NCBI GenBank assembly: GCA_003241475.1
Contig: QFQB01000062.1
Coordinates: forward strand, 1-12,007
Direction of reading: 5' to 3'
Origin: Micavibrio aeruginosavorus
GTDB taxonomy: Bacteria > Pseudomonadota > Alphaproteobacteria > Micavibrionales > Micavibrionaceae
DNA length: 12,007 nucleotides
Shown: positions 1-5,785 of the stretch, one piece after another
How the letters are laid out: each line of letters opens with the position of its first letter
Numbering within the stretch: the first letter of the stretch is position 1
The notes under the pieces: generated by a model
Told to the model about the DNA's origin: nothing
Seen by the model: only the letters and a program-made list of their open reading frames with translations
Database searches by the model: none
Translations under genes and position numbers: made by a program

Positions 1-137
1 TCGATAGATCCGTTAGAACGACCCGTTTCAATCGCAGAAATCATCGTTTTCTGGACACCAACACGCTTCGCCAGATCATCCGCACTCCAACTTATGAGCG
101 CACGACCTGCTTTAATTTGATTAGGAGAGGCTAACAT
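1..137 (-). CDS. XRE-family helix-turn-helix regulator, N-terminal part
   Basis: Reading leftward from an ATG at 137 gives 45 codons with no stop, running off the window edge. The protein begins MLASPNQIKAGRALISWSAD. Residues about 8-45 fit the first helices of an XRE (Cro/C1/SinR) DNA-binding domain: a short helix ending in a Trp, then DDLAKRVGV as helix 2, then a QKTMISAIETG recognition segment followed by the usual turn. No strong Shine-Dalgarno is present; only a weak purine run precedes the ATG. The gene is divergent from the gene at 343 and shares with it a repeat-rich intergenic region, so it may regulate itself and the rightward genes. The DNA-binding call is firm; the target and the C-terminal domain cannot be seen. 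Confidence 0.85.
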   Translation of the reverse strand, partial: MLASPNQIKAGRALISWSADDLAKRVGVQKTMISAIETGRSNGSI

Positions 138-149
138 CTTGGTTTTTCC

Positions 150-270
150 ATAAGTTTAATATCAGAATTCGATAAGTTTATCACATATTGAACAAAATGC
201 AACTAAATTGCACAAAATACATTGACATAAGTTTGGCAATTGCATAAAGTACAATCACGTTGCAATTTGT
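150..270. repeat. Repeat-rich divergent regulatory region (candidate operators)
   Basis: Three direct copies of ATAAGTTT lie at 150-157, 172-179 and 227-234; the middle one sits in GATAAGTTTATC, a 5-bp-arm inverted repeat. TGCAA-CTAAA-TTGCA (198-212) is a second inverted repeat, and TTGCA/TGCAA words recur at 241-245 and 260-265. The cluster lies between the truncated leftward XRE gene and the rightward genes and overlaps the promoter at 222-250. Binding by the adjacent XRE protein is inference. Confidence 0.5.
222..250 (+). promoter_or_regulatory. Sigma70-type promoter for the rightward regulatory genes
   Basis: A perfect -35 box TTGACA (222-227) is followed after 17 bases by TAAAGT (245-250), a 4/6 match to TATAAT. 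Transcription would begin near 257 and give a leader of about 85 bases to the ATG at 343. One ATAAGTTT repeat overlaps the -35 box, a position compatible with repression. Confidence 0.55.
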
Positions 271-342
271 ATATTAGCTGAGTGGGGACTTAATGCAAGC
301 TACAAATTGGAAATTAGTTAATGTGTGTGTTGGGGAATAACT

Positions 343-747
343 ATGAGTAACATTGCTACCATCGAAATTCTGGCCGAGCGTTACGGTCCTGGCTTTGCTC
401 AAAGCATTGCCGATCATGTATCGGATCTTGAGAACCGCGAAATCTCTGCCCTGGATATCATTGAGCTGAATAACCTAGCCCATGAATATCGCCAAAGCGT
501 CAAGAAGCTAATCCGTGAATATCGCATTTTGCAGGCTAAACCGTATGATGGTAGCTCCTGCCCTCGCCGTGTCTATGCCTCATGGCATTTAACCTTGAAG
601 CGTCGCGAAATCTCTGACGTACTAAAATTGATGAACATGGCGCGCGCTGATAGCCGCGACCTGACAAAAGAATATATGCGCCGGCTTGATGCCAACGCAT
701 ATCGTCCATCACTCCCCACAGTGAGCGTGTATCGGGCCGTAGCATAA
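343..747 (+). CDS. Hypothetical protein, 134 aa, helical and basic
   Basis: I do not recognise this protein. The start is placed at ATG 343 because GGGGA at 332-336 sits at Shine-Dalgarno distance; an in-frame GTG at 325 would add six residues but has no ribosome site. The sequence is soluble and predicted mostly helical, with no signal peptide or membrane segment. Residues about 40-65 (ELNNLAHEYRQSVKKLIREY) look like an amphipathic helix, followed by a Pro/Cys-containing turn and a basic second half with an LKRREISDVLKLMNMARADS stretch. Small size, charge and position as first gene behind a promoter facing an XRE repressor suggest an element-specific regulatory or DNA-associated protein, which is inference. 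The last codons and stop lie inside a long hairpin. Confidence 0.7.
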   Translation: MSNIATIEILAERYGPGFAQSIADHVSDLENREISALDIIELNNLAHEYRQSVKKLIREYRILQAKPYDGSSCPRRVYASWHLTLKRREISDVLKLMNMARADSRDLTKEYMRRLDANAYRPSLPTVSVYRAVA

Positions 748-763
748 GCTACGCCCGATACAC
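727..763 (+). terminator. Long hairpin over the stop codon of the 134-aa gene
   Basis: GTGTATCGGGCCGTAGC (727-743) pairs with GCTACGCCCGATACAC (748-763): sixteen base pairs with one bulged C and an ATAA loop. The TAA stop (745-747) is in the loop, so the left arm is coding. No T-run follows, so it is not a standard intrinsic terminator; transcript stabilisation, partial termination or a protein-binding site are alternatives. Confidence 0.6.
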
Positions 764-773
764 CGTGGGAAGT

Positions 774-793
774 ATGTCCTTGGGGAAGGACAT
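774..793 (+). repeat. Second perfect hairpin, 8-bp stem with GGGG loop
   Basis: ATGTCCTT (774-781) and AAGGACAT (786-793) are perfectly complementary around a GGGG loop, eleven bases after the long hairpin. It lies in the leader of the small ORF at 832. No T-run follows. Role unknown; the pair of hairpins could separate expression of the upstream gene from the downstream regulators. Confidence 0.5.
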
Positions 794-831
794 GGAACTT
801 GATTTAAGCATTTTGTGTGTGTGGGAAAAAT

Positions 832-927
832 ATGAAACCGAATTTTCAAGCGTGGCCCCTGGCAACGCCAAATAAAAGTGCTGTATTATCTTTTGCTCCC
901 GCCCTACTGATCGGGGGTAAAAGATGA
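832..927 (+). CDS. Small ORF (31 aa), translationally coupled to the XRE gene
   Basis: ATG 832 follows GTGGGA at Shine-Dalgarno distance and opens a 31-codon frame (start MKPNFQAWPLATPNKSAV, end LLIGGKR). Its TGA (925-927) overlaps the next gene's ATG (924-926) as ATGA, the classic arrangement for translational coupling. The context before its start (a GT repeat, then GGGA) resembles that before the gene at 343. The peptide has a short hydrophobic middle but is not a convincing signal or toxin. It could be a leader peptide whose translation sets that of the XRE gene. Support is the ribosome site, the exact overlap and the absence of stops; there is no homology evidence. Confidence 0.5.
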   Translation: MKPNFQAWPLATPNKSAVLSFAPALLIGGKR

Positions 928-1316
928 TACCGGCTGAAGAACAAATCTTTTACAGGGCTGTTGCTGCCCGCATGAAAGATGAAAGAGATGAATTGGATTG
1001 GAAGCAAAAAAAACTTGCGGCCAATTCCGGTATCAAAAGCTCCAAAATTCATAAGATTGAGGGTGGCGTTGATCGGCTACGCGCATACGAACTTTTTAAG
1101 ATATGCGAAACTCTCAATGTGTCGGCAGATTATCTTATAGGTCTGGATATGAACAAGCGACATAGAGAATACCCAAAAATTGTTTTGGCTATAATGGAGG
1201 ACCTTGCAACCATACATAATCTACAAATTTTAGAGAGTGTTTATAAATTCGTTCGCGCAGTGAAAAATGAAATTCAAAGCGAGAGGGAAACTGGCAAAAA
1301 ATTGATAGGACAGTGA
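924..1316 (+). CDS. XRE-family transcriptional regulator, 130 aa
   Basis: Residues about 17-75 form an HTH_3/XRE domain: MKDERDELDWKQKKLAANSG gives helices 1-2, IKSSKIHKIEGG the recognition helix and turn, and LRAYELFKICETLNVSADYL helices 4-5. The tail LIGLD is typical of the end of such domains. Residues 80-130 form a helical extension, probably for dimerisation, with no recognised ligand domain. The start at 924 has a strong GGGGG-containing ribosome site (913-917) and overlaps the stop of the small upstream ORF, so the two are probably coupled. It most likely represses or activates promoters of the element; the target is not visible. A perfect 14-bp palindrome follows the stop immediately. 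Confidence 0.88.
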   Translation: MIPAEEQIFYRAVAARMKDERDELDWKQKKLAANSGIKSSKIHKIEGGVDRLRAYELFKICETLNVSADYLIGLDMNKRHREYPKIVLAIMEDLATIHNLQILESVYKFVRAVKNEIQSERETGKKLIGQ

Positions 1317-1330
1317 TTCTTCATGAAGAA
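1317..1330. repeat. Perfect 14-bp palindrome after the XRE gene
   Basis: TTCTTCATGAAGAA begins immediately after the TGA stop of the XRE gene. Perfect dyad symmetry over 14 bp fits a dimeric regulator site, possibly for the adjacent XRE protein, controlling the downstream 84-aa gene. It has no spacer, so it is unlikely to act as an RNA hairpin. Confidence 0.4.
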
Positions 1331-1351
1331 AATACCTGTAAAGTAAATAGT

Positions 1352-1371
1352 CAGGTCAGCTTCCTGTTTTT
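1352..1371 (+). terminator. Weak candidate intrinsic terminator
   Basis: CAGG (1352-1355), a 7-base loop and CCTG (1363-1366) are followed at once by TTTTT (1367-1371). The four-pair stem is short, so termination is uncertain. CAGGT can instead pair with ACCTG at 1334-1338, giving a competing fold. Confidence 0.25.
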
Positions 1372-1399
1372 CTCTTGATTGCGTGCATTGGATGAACTC

Positions 1400-1654
1400 A
1401 TGATACCGCACATGAGCAACCAGCAGAAAATAGAAAAAGAAATCGAACATGCAGTAAAAGTGCAGCAAACAGATAAAGATGCTGCAATTATTGAACTTCT
1501 GGAACATTCGATGCAACAAGCCGAGGGTGCACGAAAAGCCATTGATGATCTAATCGGTTCAATGGACAAGGTTTGCATCGAACTGAAGGCCGCAGGAAAT
1601 CCATCATGGGATTTTCTGATGAAGGACAAACGGCCCGCAAATAATGGGAGCTGA
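1400..1654 (+). CDS. Hypothetical helical protein, 84 aa
   Basis: A highly charged, mostly helical small protein that I do not recognise. From ATG 1400 it runs MIPHMSNQQKIEKEIEHAVK and continues with heptad-like spacing (IIELLEHSMQQAEGARKAID, residues about 30-50), suggesting a coiled coil or helical hairpin. GGA at 1390-1392 lies 7 bases before ATG 1400; ATG 1412 and an in-frame TTG at 1379 are alternative starts. It sits between two XRE regulators in the same direction and could be a small partner or modulator, which is only inferred from position. There is no signal peptide or membrane segment. Confidence 0.6.
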   Translation: MIPHMSNQQKIEKEIEHAVKVQQTDKDAAIIELLEHSMQQAEGARKAIDDLIGSMDKVCIELKAAGNPSWDFLMKDKRPANNGS

Positions 1655-1678
1655 GGAGTGTGTACTTTCTCTCCCATC

Positions 1679-1731
1679 CATGCCCGGAAGAACAAGCCTA
1701 ACCAAACGGCAGCGCTTAACTTCCGGGCATG
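1679..1731 (+). promoter_or_regulatory. 12-bp inverted repeat enclosing the next gene's start codon
   Basis: CATGCCCGGAAG (1679-1690) and CTTCCGGGCATG (1720-1731) are exact inverted copies separated by 29 bases. The right arm ends with the ATG (1729-1731) of the following XRE gene, so folding in RNA would bury the start codon; in DNA the arms could be an autoregulatory operator. There is no separate good Shine-Dalgarno before 1729. Confidence 0.6.
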
Positions 1732-2025
1732 ACTTTATCGGTGAAAAATCCCAAAAAGAAATTCGTTAGCGACCTAGATGTAATAGTCGGTAGAAATCTC
1801 CGGACAAAACGCGCCGAGAGAGGCTTATCACAGGAAAAATTAGGAGAGGGCGTTGACCTTACCTATCAGCAAGTCCAGAAACAGGAAAACGGTAAAAACC
1901 GTGTCAGCGCCGCACGCCTGTATGAATATTCTCTCATTCTTGATATTCCAGTGATCGAGTTTTTTGAAGGCGTTGAAGATATTGCCCGCCAAAGAATTCA
2001 GAGAAGAATGAAAATAAACGAATAA
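1729..2025 (+). CDS. XRE-family transcriptional regulator, 98 aa (alphaproteobacterial type)
   Basis: Residues about 20-80 form a compact XRE domain: VGRNLRTKRAERGLSQEKLG (helices 1-2), VDLTYQQVQKQENGKNRVSA (recognition helix and turn), ARLYEYSLILDIPVIEFFEG (helices 4-5). The LTYQQVQKxENGxNRVSAxRL pattern and the PVxxFFEG end are characteristic of small regulators very common in Alphaproteobacteria, and this is one of the better clues to the host group. The start is uncertain: ATG 1729 lies in an inverted repeat without a clear ribosome site, and GTG 1741 is an in-frame alternative. Folding of the repeat, or binding of the protein to it, could give negative feedback. The basic N-terminus (KNPKKKF) could contact DNA. 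The gene ends 171 bases before the enzyme cassette, which it might control. Confidence 0.9.
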   Translation: MTLSVKNPKKKFVSDLDVIVGRNLRTKRAERGLSQEKLGEGVDLTYQQVQKQENGKNRVSAARLYEYSLILDIPVIEFFEGVEDIARQRIQRRMKINE

Positions 2026-2042
2026 TCTTTTCAAAAAAGATT
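2024..2042 (+). terminator. AT-rich hairpin after the XRE gene
   Basis: AATCTTTT (2024-2031) and AAAAGATT (2035-2042) pair over 8 bp with a 3-base loop, starting inside the stop codon at 2023-2025. No T-run follows on this strand and the stem is AT-rich, so it is a weak terminator candidate. The rest of the gap to 2197 is AT-rich and has a 6-bp inverted repeat ACTCGC/GCGAGT (2123-2128, 2144-2149) and a poor promoter candidate (TTGCAA at 2150, TATATT at 2177). Confidence 0.3.
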
Positions 2043-2196
2043 GGCACAAAGTGATTATTTAAAAAAAATTCACTGTCTAGGCAATAAATGACCCATCACC
2101 CAATTTTTTGTTTATCGCTAATACTCGCTATCTCGCCATAGTTGCGAGTTTGCAAATAGACCTAATTATGAGAATATATATTAAGGCTGTGCGACA

Positions 2197-2856
2197 ATGA
2201 AAAATCTAATTTTCGATTGCGATGGGGTCGTATTGAACTCTATGGCCCTTCATACCGAAATCGAGGCCGAAGCATATCAGGCGCTCGGTATGTCCGTTCG
2301 GGCATCAGATTTGGTTATACGGTTTTCAGGTGTTCCCCAAAAGGAAGTGTCAAAAACCTTGATGGCGGAAACCGGCATCACTGTACCCGCCAATTTTAAT
2401 GACATACTGGCGACGCGGAAAGAGATTGAATTCAAATCCAAGCTGCAGGCCATGCCCGGGCTAACCGACGCCATCGAGGAACTGGCCCATATACCCCGCG
2501 GTATCGCGTCTGGCTCGGATATGGCCGCTTTAAAGCTCATGCTCACGCATACCGGCCTGTACCACAAATTTGCCCCTCATATCTATTCATCGGAACTGGT
2601 GGCGAAGGGCAAGCCCCACCCCGATGTGTTCCTGCACGCCGCTGCAAACATGGGCTACGACACTAGAGATTGTCTGGTGATCGAAGATGCGCCAGAGGGT
2701 GTAAAGGCGGCCAAAGCAGCAGGAATGCGCGTATTTGGTTTTATCGGCGGAACCCATTGCACGCCGGATCATACGCGCCTTTTAAAAGACGCAGGCGCCG
2801 AAGTTATTTTCAGAGATATGCGAATGCTGCCCGAAATTATGAAAGAGAGAGCGTAA
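2197..2856 (+). CDS. HAD-superfamily hydrolase, beta-phosphoglucomutase-like phosphatase
   Basis: All four HAD motifs are present. Motif I is FDCDGVV with nucleophile D7 and acid D9; motif II is S105 in IASGSD; motif III is K139 in AKGKPHPD; motif IV is VIEDAPEG with E163-D164. A helical C1 cap lies between motifs I and II, as in beta-phosphoglucomutase, phosphoglycolate phosphatase and pyrimidine 5'-nucleotidases. At 219 aa it is full length, cytosolic and Mg2+-dependent by family. Start ATG 2197 follows AAGG at a slightly long distance. The next gene begins directly after the stop, so the two are surely cotranscribed. In this cassette a role as nucleotide or phosphorylated-intermediate phosphatase is likely, but cap residues do not let me name the substrate. 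A GC-richer, more codon-adapted composition than the preceding regulators suggests a separately acquired block. Confidence 0.92.
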   Translation: MKNLIFDCDGVVLNSMALHTEIEAEAYQALGMSVRASDLVIRFSGVPQKEVSKTLMAETGITVPANFNDILATRKEIEFKSKLQAMPGLTDAIEELAHIPRGIASGSDMAALKLMLTHTGLYHKFAPHIYSSELVAKGKPHPDVFLHAAANMGYDTRDCLVIEDAPEGVKAAKAAGMRVFGFIGGTHCTPDHTRLLKDAGAEVIFRDMRMLPEIMKERA

Positions 2857-3414
2857 ATGAGCAATGATCTACAAACACAATTAGCTGCTTCGGAAAGCCT
2901 GACAGCGAAATTCCCAGGAGCGACGATCACAGAAGCCGTACAGCCTGTATCATCCGAAGACTTCCGGCTGCAGAAGGAAAAGCACCTTTCCCGCAATGCC
3001 GAAGGCGGCGCGATCGGCATATTGGAAACGCCGGATAATCGGATCGTACTGACCAAGCGCAGCGGTATGCACGCCGGCTGGTCATTGCCCGGTGGAACCG
3101 TCGAAACAGGCGAGGATTTCCAAGAAGCCTATGAACGCGAAATATTTGAAGAGATCGGTGTGAAGGCACAAAACACGCGCCTCATGCTGTTGGAGAAGAA
3201 AGAATTTATCTCCCCCGAAAATGAAAAACTGCACTTCCTGCTGGCGGTATTCGTATCGAGCATCAGTGAAACCACACTGCCGCCCAAAACACCTGACGCG
3301 ATTGCGGAAGGGTTGGATGTGGAGTTTTTCAAGCCTACGGATCTCCCAGAAAAGATGATCCTGGGCGACAAGGCGAAGGTTGACTTCTATGTGCAGAAAT
3401 TCTGCCTCGGCTAA
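2857..3414 (+). CDS. Nudix hydrolase, 185 aa
   Basis: The Nudix box fits GX5EX7REUXEEXGU exactly at residues 80-102: G80, E86, R94-E95, E98-E99, G101-V102, preceded by the usual WSLPGG. The Nudix fold covers about residues 48-182; residues 1-45 are an N-terminal extension of unknown role. Family members hydrolyse nucleoside diphosphates linked to another group, typically (d)NTPs, NDP-sugars or damaged nucleotides, with Mg2+ bound by the box glutamates. The gene starts immediately after the HAD stop (taa-atg), so production is presumably balanced with the phosphatase. Together the two could take a modified NTP to NMP and then nucleoside, or sanitise an intermediate of the radical SAM step. Substrate cannot be assigned from sequence. 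Confidence 0.93.
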   Translation: MSNDLQTQLAASESLTAKFPGATITEAVQPVSSEDFRLQKEKHLSRNAEGGAIGILETPDNRIVLTKRSGMHAGWSLPGGTVETGEDFQEAYEREIFEEIGVKAQNTRLMLLEKKEFISPENEKLHFLLAVFVSSISETTLPPKTPDAIAEGLDVEFFKPTDLPEKMILGDKAKVDFYVQKFCLG

Positions 3415-3480
3415 AACCGCGCCTTAAACCACGTTTCTAAAATTTTGAGCCTTTTGAAAGTAACCCAATAGGAGTTTGCT

Positions 3481-4602
3481 ATGTATACGTTTGACTTTTC
3501 ACAATTCAAAGACCAAGGCATAACCCGCGTCGGCGAATTGAACCCTTATATCACCCTCGCCTGCGATCTGCGCTGCGGCTACTGCTATATGTTCAATTTC
3601 CTTGCCAAAGCCAAAGATGAAAGCGAGCTGATGAATCCGGCCTATTTCCTTAAAATGGCTGAATTCTTCTGCAAAGAAGGTGGCGGGCTGGATCGTATGA
3701 CCTTGTTGGGTGGTGAACCGACCCTACACCCGAATATCACGGATATCTGCAATGAAATTGCAGATCTGCCGATCATCGAGCGGCGCATGACAACAAACGG
3801 GATCGGCCTGCATCACCTGAACCTGGACAAGCTGAAATCCGGCATTTTTGACCATGTTTCTATCAGCATTGATGGTGTCGATGCCGATACAAACAACCTG
3901 ACTCGCGGAAGGCGGACGTTTGACAAGATCGTGGAAACAATCGATCTATACAGGCAGGCGGGTATTCCGGTTAGTATCAACTACACTGTCACCACAAACA
4001 ATATCGGTCGATTGAACGACGTTATTCCGTTCTTCGCAGAAAAAGGCGTGTCGATTATCAACTTCCACCGCGCTTCTCTGGATGGAAACGCCTACCAGCA
4101 TCAGGAATTGCTTGTTGACGCCTATCAATGGGTAAAAGCGCGCGATGGTCTGTTTGAGTTCCTGAATAAGAAAGGCGCAGATTACCCAAACCTGACAGTG
4201 CGGGTTCCCTACACTTTCCTAACGCAAGAGCAAATCCAGACCTTGGGTTATAAGCCCATTCAGGAGCAAAACTATCACTCCCCCGAAGGCGGCCACAGGC
4301 TGATTGTTTTCCCGCCAACCGCAAAAGGTAAGGGTCTGTGCTATATGTCCTCTGATGTGATCGGGCAGGACAATGCCGAATTGGGACAGGTGACGGAAGA
4401 CGGCACATTCATCTGGAACAATCATCCGTCGAACGAATTGACCGCCTATCACAGGTCACATTCCGCCAACGTATCGACGGATCTGAAGAACCAGTCTGAA
4501 GGCCTGATTGCCAACGATCTAATCCGCGTATCACATTCCTTCAAAGAGGTTATTCATACAAACAGACTGCGCGCTACCCTACCATCCGCAAATTTAGGAT
4601 GA
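3481..4602 (+). CDS. Radical SAM enzyme, 373 aa, unknown substrate
   Basis: The cluster-binding motif CX3CX2C is C28, C32, C35 in LACDLRCGYCYMFN, followed by the SAM-binding GGEP at 77-80, a TTNG strand end and SISIDGVDADTNNLTRGRRT, all typical of MoaA/anSME-like radical SAM barrels. These bind a [4Fe-4S] cluster and cleave SAM to start radical chemistry. The C-terminal third (about 230-373) has only one Cys (C287), so a SPASM or twitch auxiliary cluster is not supported. An AGGAG ribosome site precedes ATG 3481. It lies 66 bases after the Nudix gene and 4 before the kinase gene. Radical SAM plus nucleotide-kinase pairing recalls prokaryotic viperins, but I do not see viperin's signature sequence, so the substrate (nucleotide, sugar or peptide) stays open. 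Confidence 0.93.
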   Translation: MYTFDFSQFKDQGITRVGELNPYITLACDLRCGYCYMFNFLAKAKDESELMNPAYFLKMAEFFCKEGGGLDRMTLLGGEPTLHPNITDICNEIADLPIIERRMTTNGIGLHHLNLDKLKSGIFDHVSISIDGVDADTNNLTRGRRTFDKIVETIDLYRQAGIPVSINYTVTTNNIGRLNDVIPFFAEKGVSIINFHRASLDGNAYQHQELLVDAYQWVKARDGLFEFLNKKGADYPNLTVRVPYTFLTQEQIQTLGYKPIQEQNYHSPEGGHRLIVFPPTAKGKGLCYMSSDVIGQDNAELGQVTEDGTFIWNNHPSNELTAYHRSHSANVSTDLKNQSEGLIANDLIRVSHSFKEVIHTNRLRATLPSANLG

Positions 4603-4606
4603 TGCC

Positions 4607-5233
4607 ATGGCACTCGTCGTCGCCTTTGAAGGGATCGCCGGCACAGGAAAAACCACCGTATCGCGGAAGTTCGCCCATGAACACCCTGATACGGTGGAGA
4701 TCATTGACGAATTTCCGCAAGGTTTCATCAACGACTATATGCGTGATCTGGCGCGAACAGATCCAGAGTTTCGTTTAAGCAAAACAGCGCCAACGCCGTT
4801 ATCTCAAACATTCCTGTTTGCAACAAATGCCGCCTTCAAAATGGAAACAGCGCGCCATTCGCAAAAGCCTATTGTTATCATGGATCGCTATAAGCACAGC
4901 ATCACGGCACATCAGAGCATCATTCTGGCGGAAGGTAATACAGGCATAGATCATGAAATATTGTTGGAAGGAATACTCTCATCCCTACCCGATCCGGACA
5001 TTATCATCTATTTCCAGGGCGATGTTGAGTTAATGAAACAGCGTCTGACAAATCGCAGTGATATATACAATGAATCTTATTTCAACTTTATAGCGAAAAC
5101 CCATCACGCATATCAGGATATAATGGTGGATGGCTTAAAATCGCCCATTATCAGACTGCCGGCCACCAACACGATTGAAGATAATTATGAATCCATCAGG
5201 AAATCAATATTTCCAATGGTAAATCCGCGTTAG
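4607..5233 (+). CDS. Thymidylate-kinase-like P-loop nucleotide kinase
   Basis: The N-terminus VVAFEGIAGTGKTTVS matches the P-loop of dTMP kinases (Walker A G9-T16, K15). MDRYKHSITAHQS with D93-R94-Y95 matches the DRY...S..YQ motif that positions the nucleotide, and LMKQRLTNRSD near residue 145 fits the basic lid. At 208 aa it has the usual family length. The family transfers phosphate from ATP to a (d)NMP. It differs enough from housekeeping Tmk around the base pocket that another nucleotide or nucleoside is possible. ATG 4607 comes 4 bases after the radical SAM stop with TTAGGAT overlapping that stop, indicating one operon. The most economical guess is that it phosphorylates the substrate or product of the radical SAM enzyme. 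A hairpin follows right after its stop. Confidence 0.88.
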   Translation: MALVVAFEGIAGTGKTTVSRKFAHEHPDTVEIIDEFPQGFINDYMRDLARTDPEFRLSKTAPTPLSQTFLFATNAAFKMETARHSQKPIVIMDRYKHSITAHQSIILAEGNTGIDHEILLEGILSSLPDPDIIIYFQGDVELMKQRLTNRSDIYNESYFNFIAKTHHAYQDIMVDGLKSPIIRLPATNTIEDNYESIRKSIFPMVNPR

Positions 5234-5234
5234 C

Positions 5235-5277
5235 TTTCCTATAAAGATAGGGAGCATTCTCTATCTTTATCAGGAAA
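5235..5277 (+). promoter_or_regulatory. Hairpin between kinase and 130-aa gene, covering the Shine-Dalgarno
   Basis: TTTCCT-ATAAAGATAG (5235-5250) pairs with CTATCTTTAT-C-AGGAAA (5261-5277): 16 pairs with one bulged C and a 10-base loop. The 3' arm includes AGGAAA (5272-5277), the ribosome site of ATG 5285. It begins one base after the kinase stop codon. It could uncouple expression of the last gene or make it conditional; the lack of a T-run argues against simple termination. Confidence 0.6.
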
Positions 5278-5284
5278 TACGACC

Positions 5285-5677
5285 ATGTTAGATATTCTCT
5301 TTTCTAAGTATGCAAAATTATCCGCCCTTCTGTGCGTGCGTAATACCTACCTTGAAGAACTCCATGCAGGCACAGCCCCCACGACAAAAACGGGTGACTT
5401 CTCTGATGTAAAGGTCATTGACGGTAATGGTAAGGAGATACCGTGGAATGAAGTGTCGCGCTTTAATGATGAAGAAATGAAGAAGTTGATGAAACAGGTG
5501 GTCGATCGTATCTACACTTTCAACGTCCTCATGGAAAATCCTGAATTTGAATCCTCTATCACTCCGTGGAAATCCTCGGCTTATAAATGGGATGATCCGA
5601 GCATGGATAAATATTTATGTTCGTTTATGGAATCGGCCAAAATAAGAAAAGCTGCGTTCGCTGACCAAAGCAACTGA
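5285..5677 (+). CDS. Hypothetical protein, 130 aa, last gene of the enzyme cassette
   Basis: I do not recognise this family. The protein is soluble, with a helical N-terminus (MLDILFSKYAKLSALLCVRN), a short strand-rich middle (VKVIDGNGKEIPW), a helical stretch EEMKKLMKQVVDRIYTFNVL and a Trp/Tyr-rich tail (TPWKSSAYKWDDPSMDKYL). No signal peptide, membrane segment or metal motif is evident; two Cys (C17 and one near residue 112) are far apart. Start ATG 5285 follows AGGAAA at 9-12 bases, a site that the preceding hairpin would hide. It follows the kinase by 51 bases in the same direction and is followed by a 300-base non-coding block, so it is probably the last cassette member. A helper, carrier or immunity role is possible but unsupported. 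Confidence 0.68.
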   Translation: MLDILFSKYAKLSALLCVRNTYLEELHAGTAPTTKTGDFSDVKVIDGNGKEIPWNEVSRFNDEEMKKLMKQVVDRIYTFNVLMENPEFESSITPWKSSAYKWDDPSMDKYLCSFMESAKIRKAAFADQSN

Positions 5678-5785
5678 CGCTTTTTATCATCAGCTCTCCA
5701 TATTGCTTAATACGCAAGGTTATGTTGCGCTTGGCAATTCTTCAAATCTCGTTTGCTAACCACATCTAAAACAGATATTCTGCCA
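5678..5785. other. Intergenic stretch before the structured element
   Basis: About 110 bases with no supportable ORF. A small hairpin CGCAA/TTGCG (5713-5717, 5725-5729) is the only clear structure. I see no convincing promoter. With the structured element that follows it makes up a gap of about 335 bases between genes. Confidence 0.4.

Noticed and set aside
4058..4452. Leftward ORFs within the radical SAM gene
   Set aside because: Long open frames opposite a well-supported enzyme gene, without ribosome sites or recognisable domains.
3481..4602. Calling the radical SAM protein a prokaryotic viperin
   Set aside because: It has the general CX3CX2C and GGEP motifs and a kinase neighbour, but the sequence around the cluster and the later barrel resembles the MoaA/anSME type more than viperin; the name would be unsupported.
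3481..4602. SPASM or twitch domain in the C-terminal third of the radical SAM protein
   Set aside because: Only one Cys (C287) is present there, too few for an auxiliary cluster.
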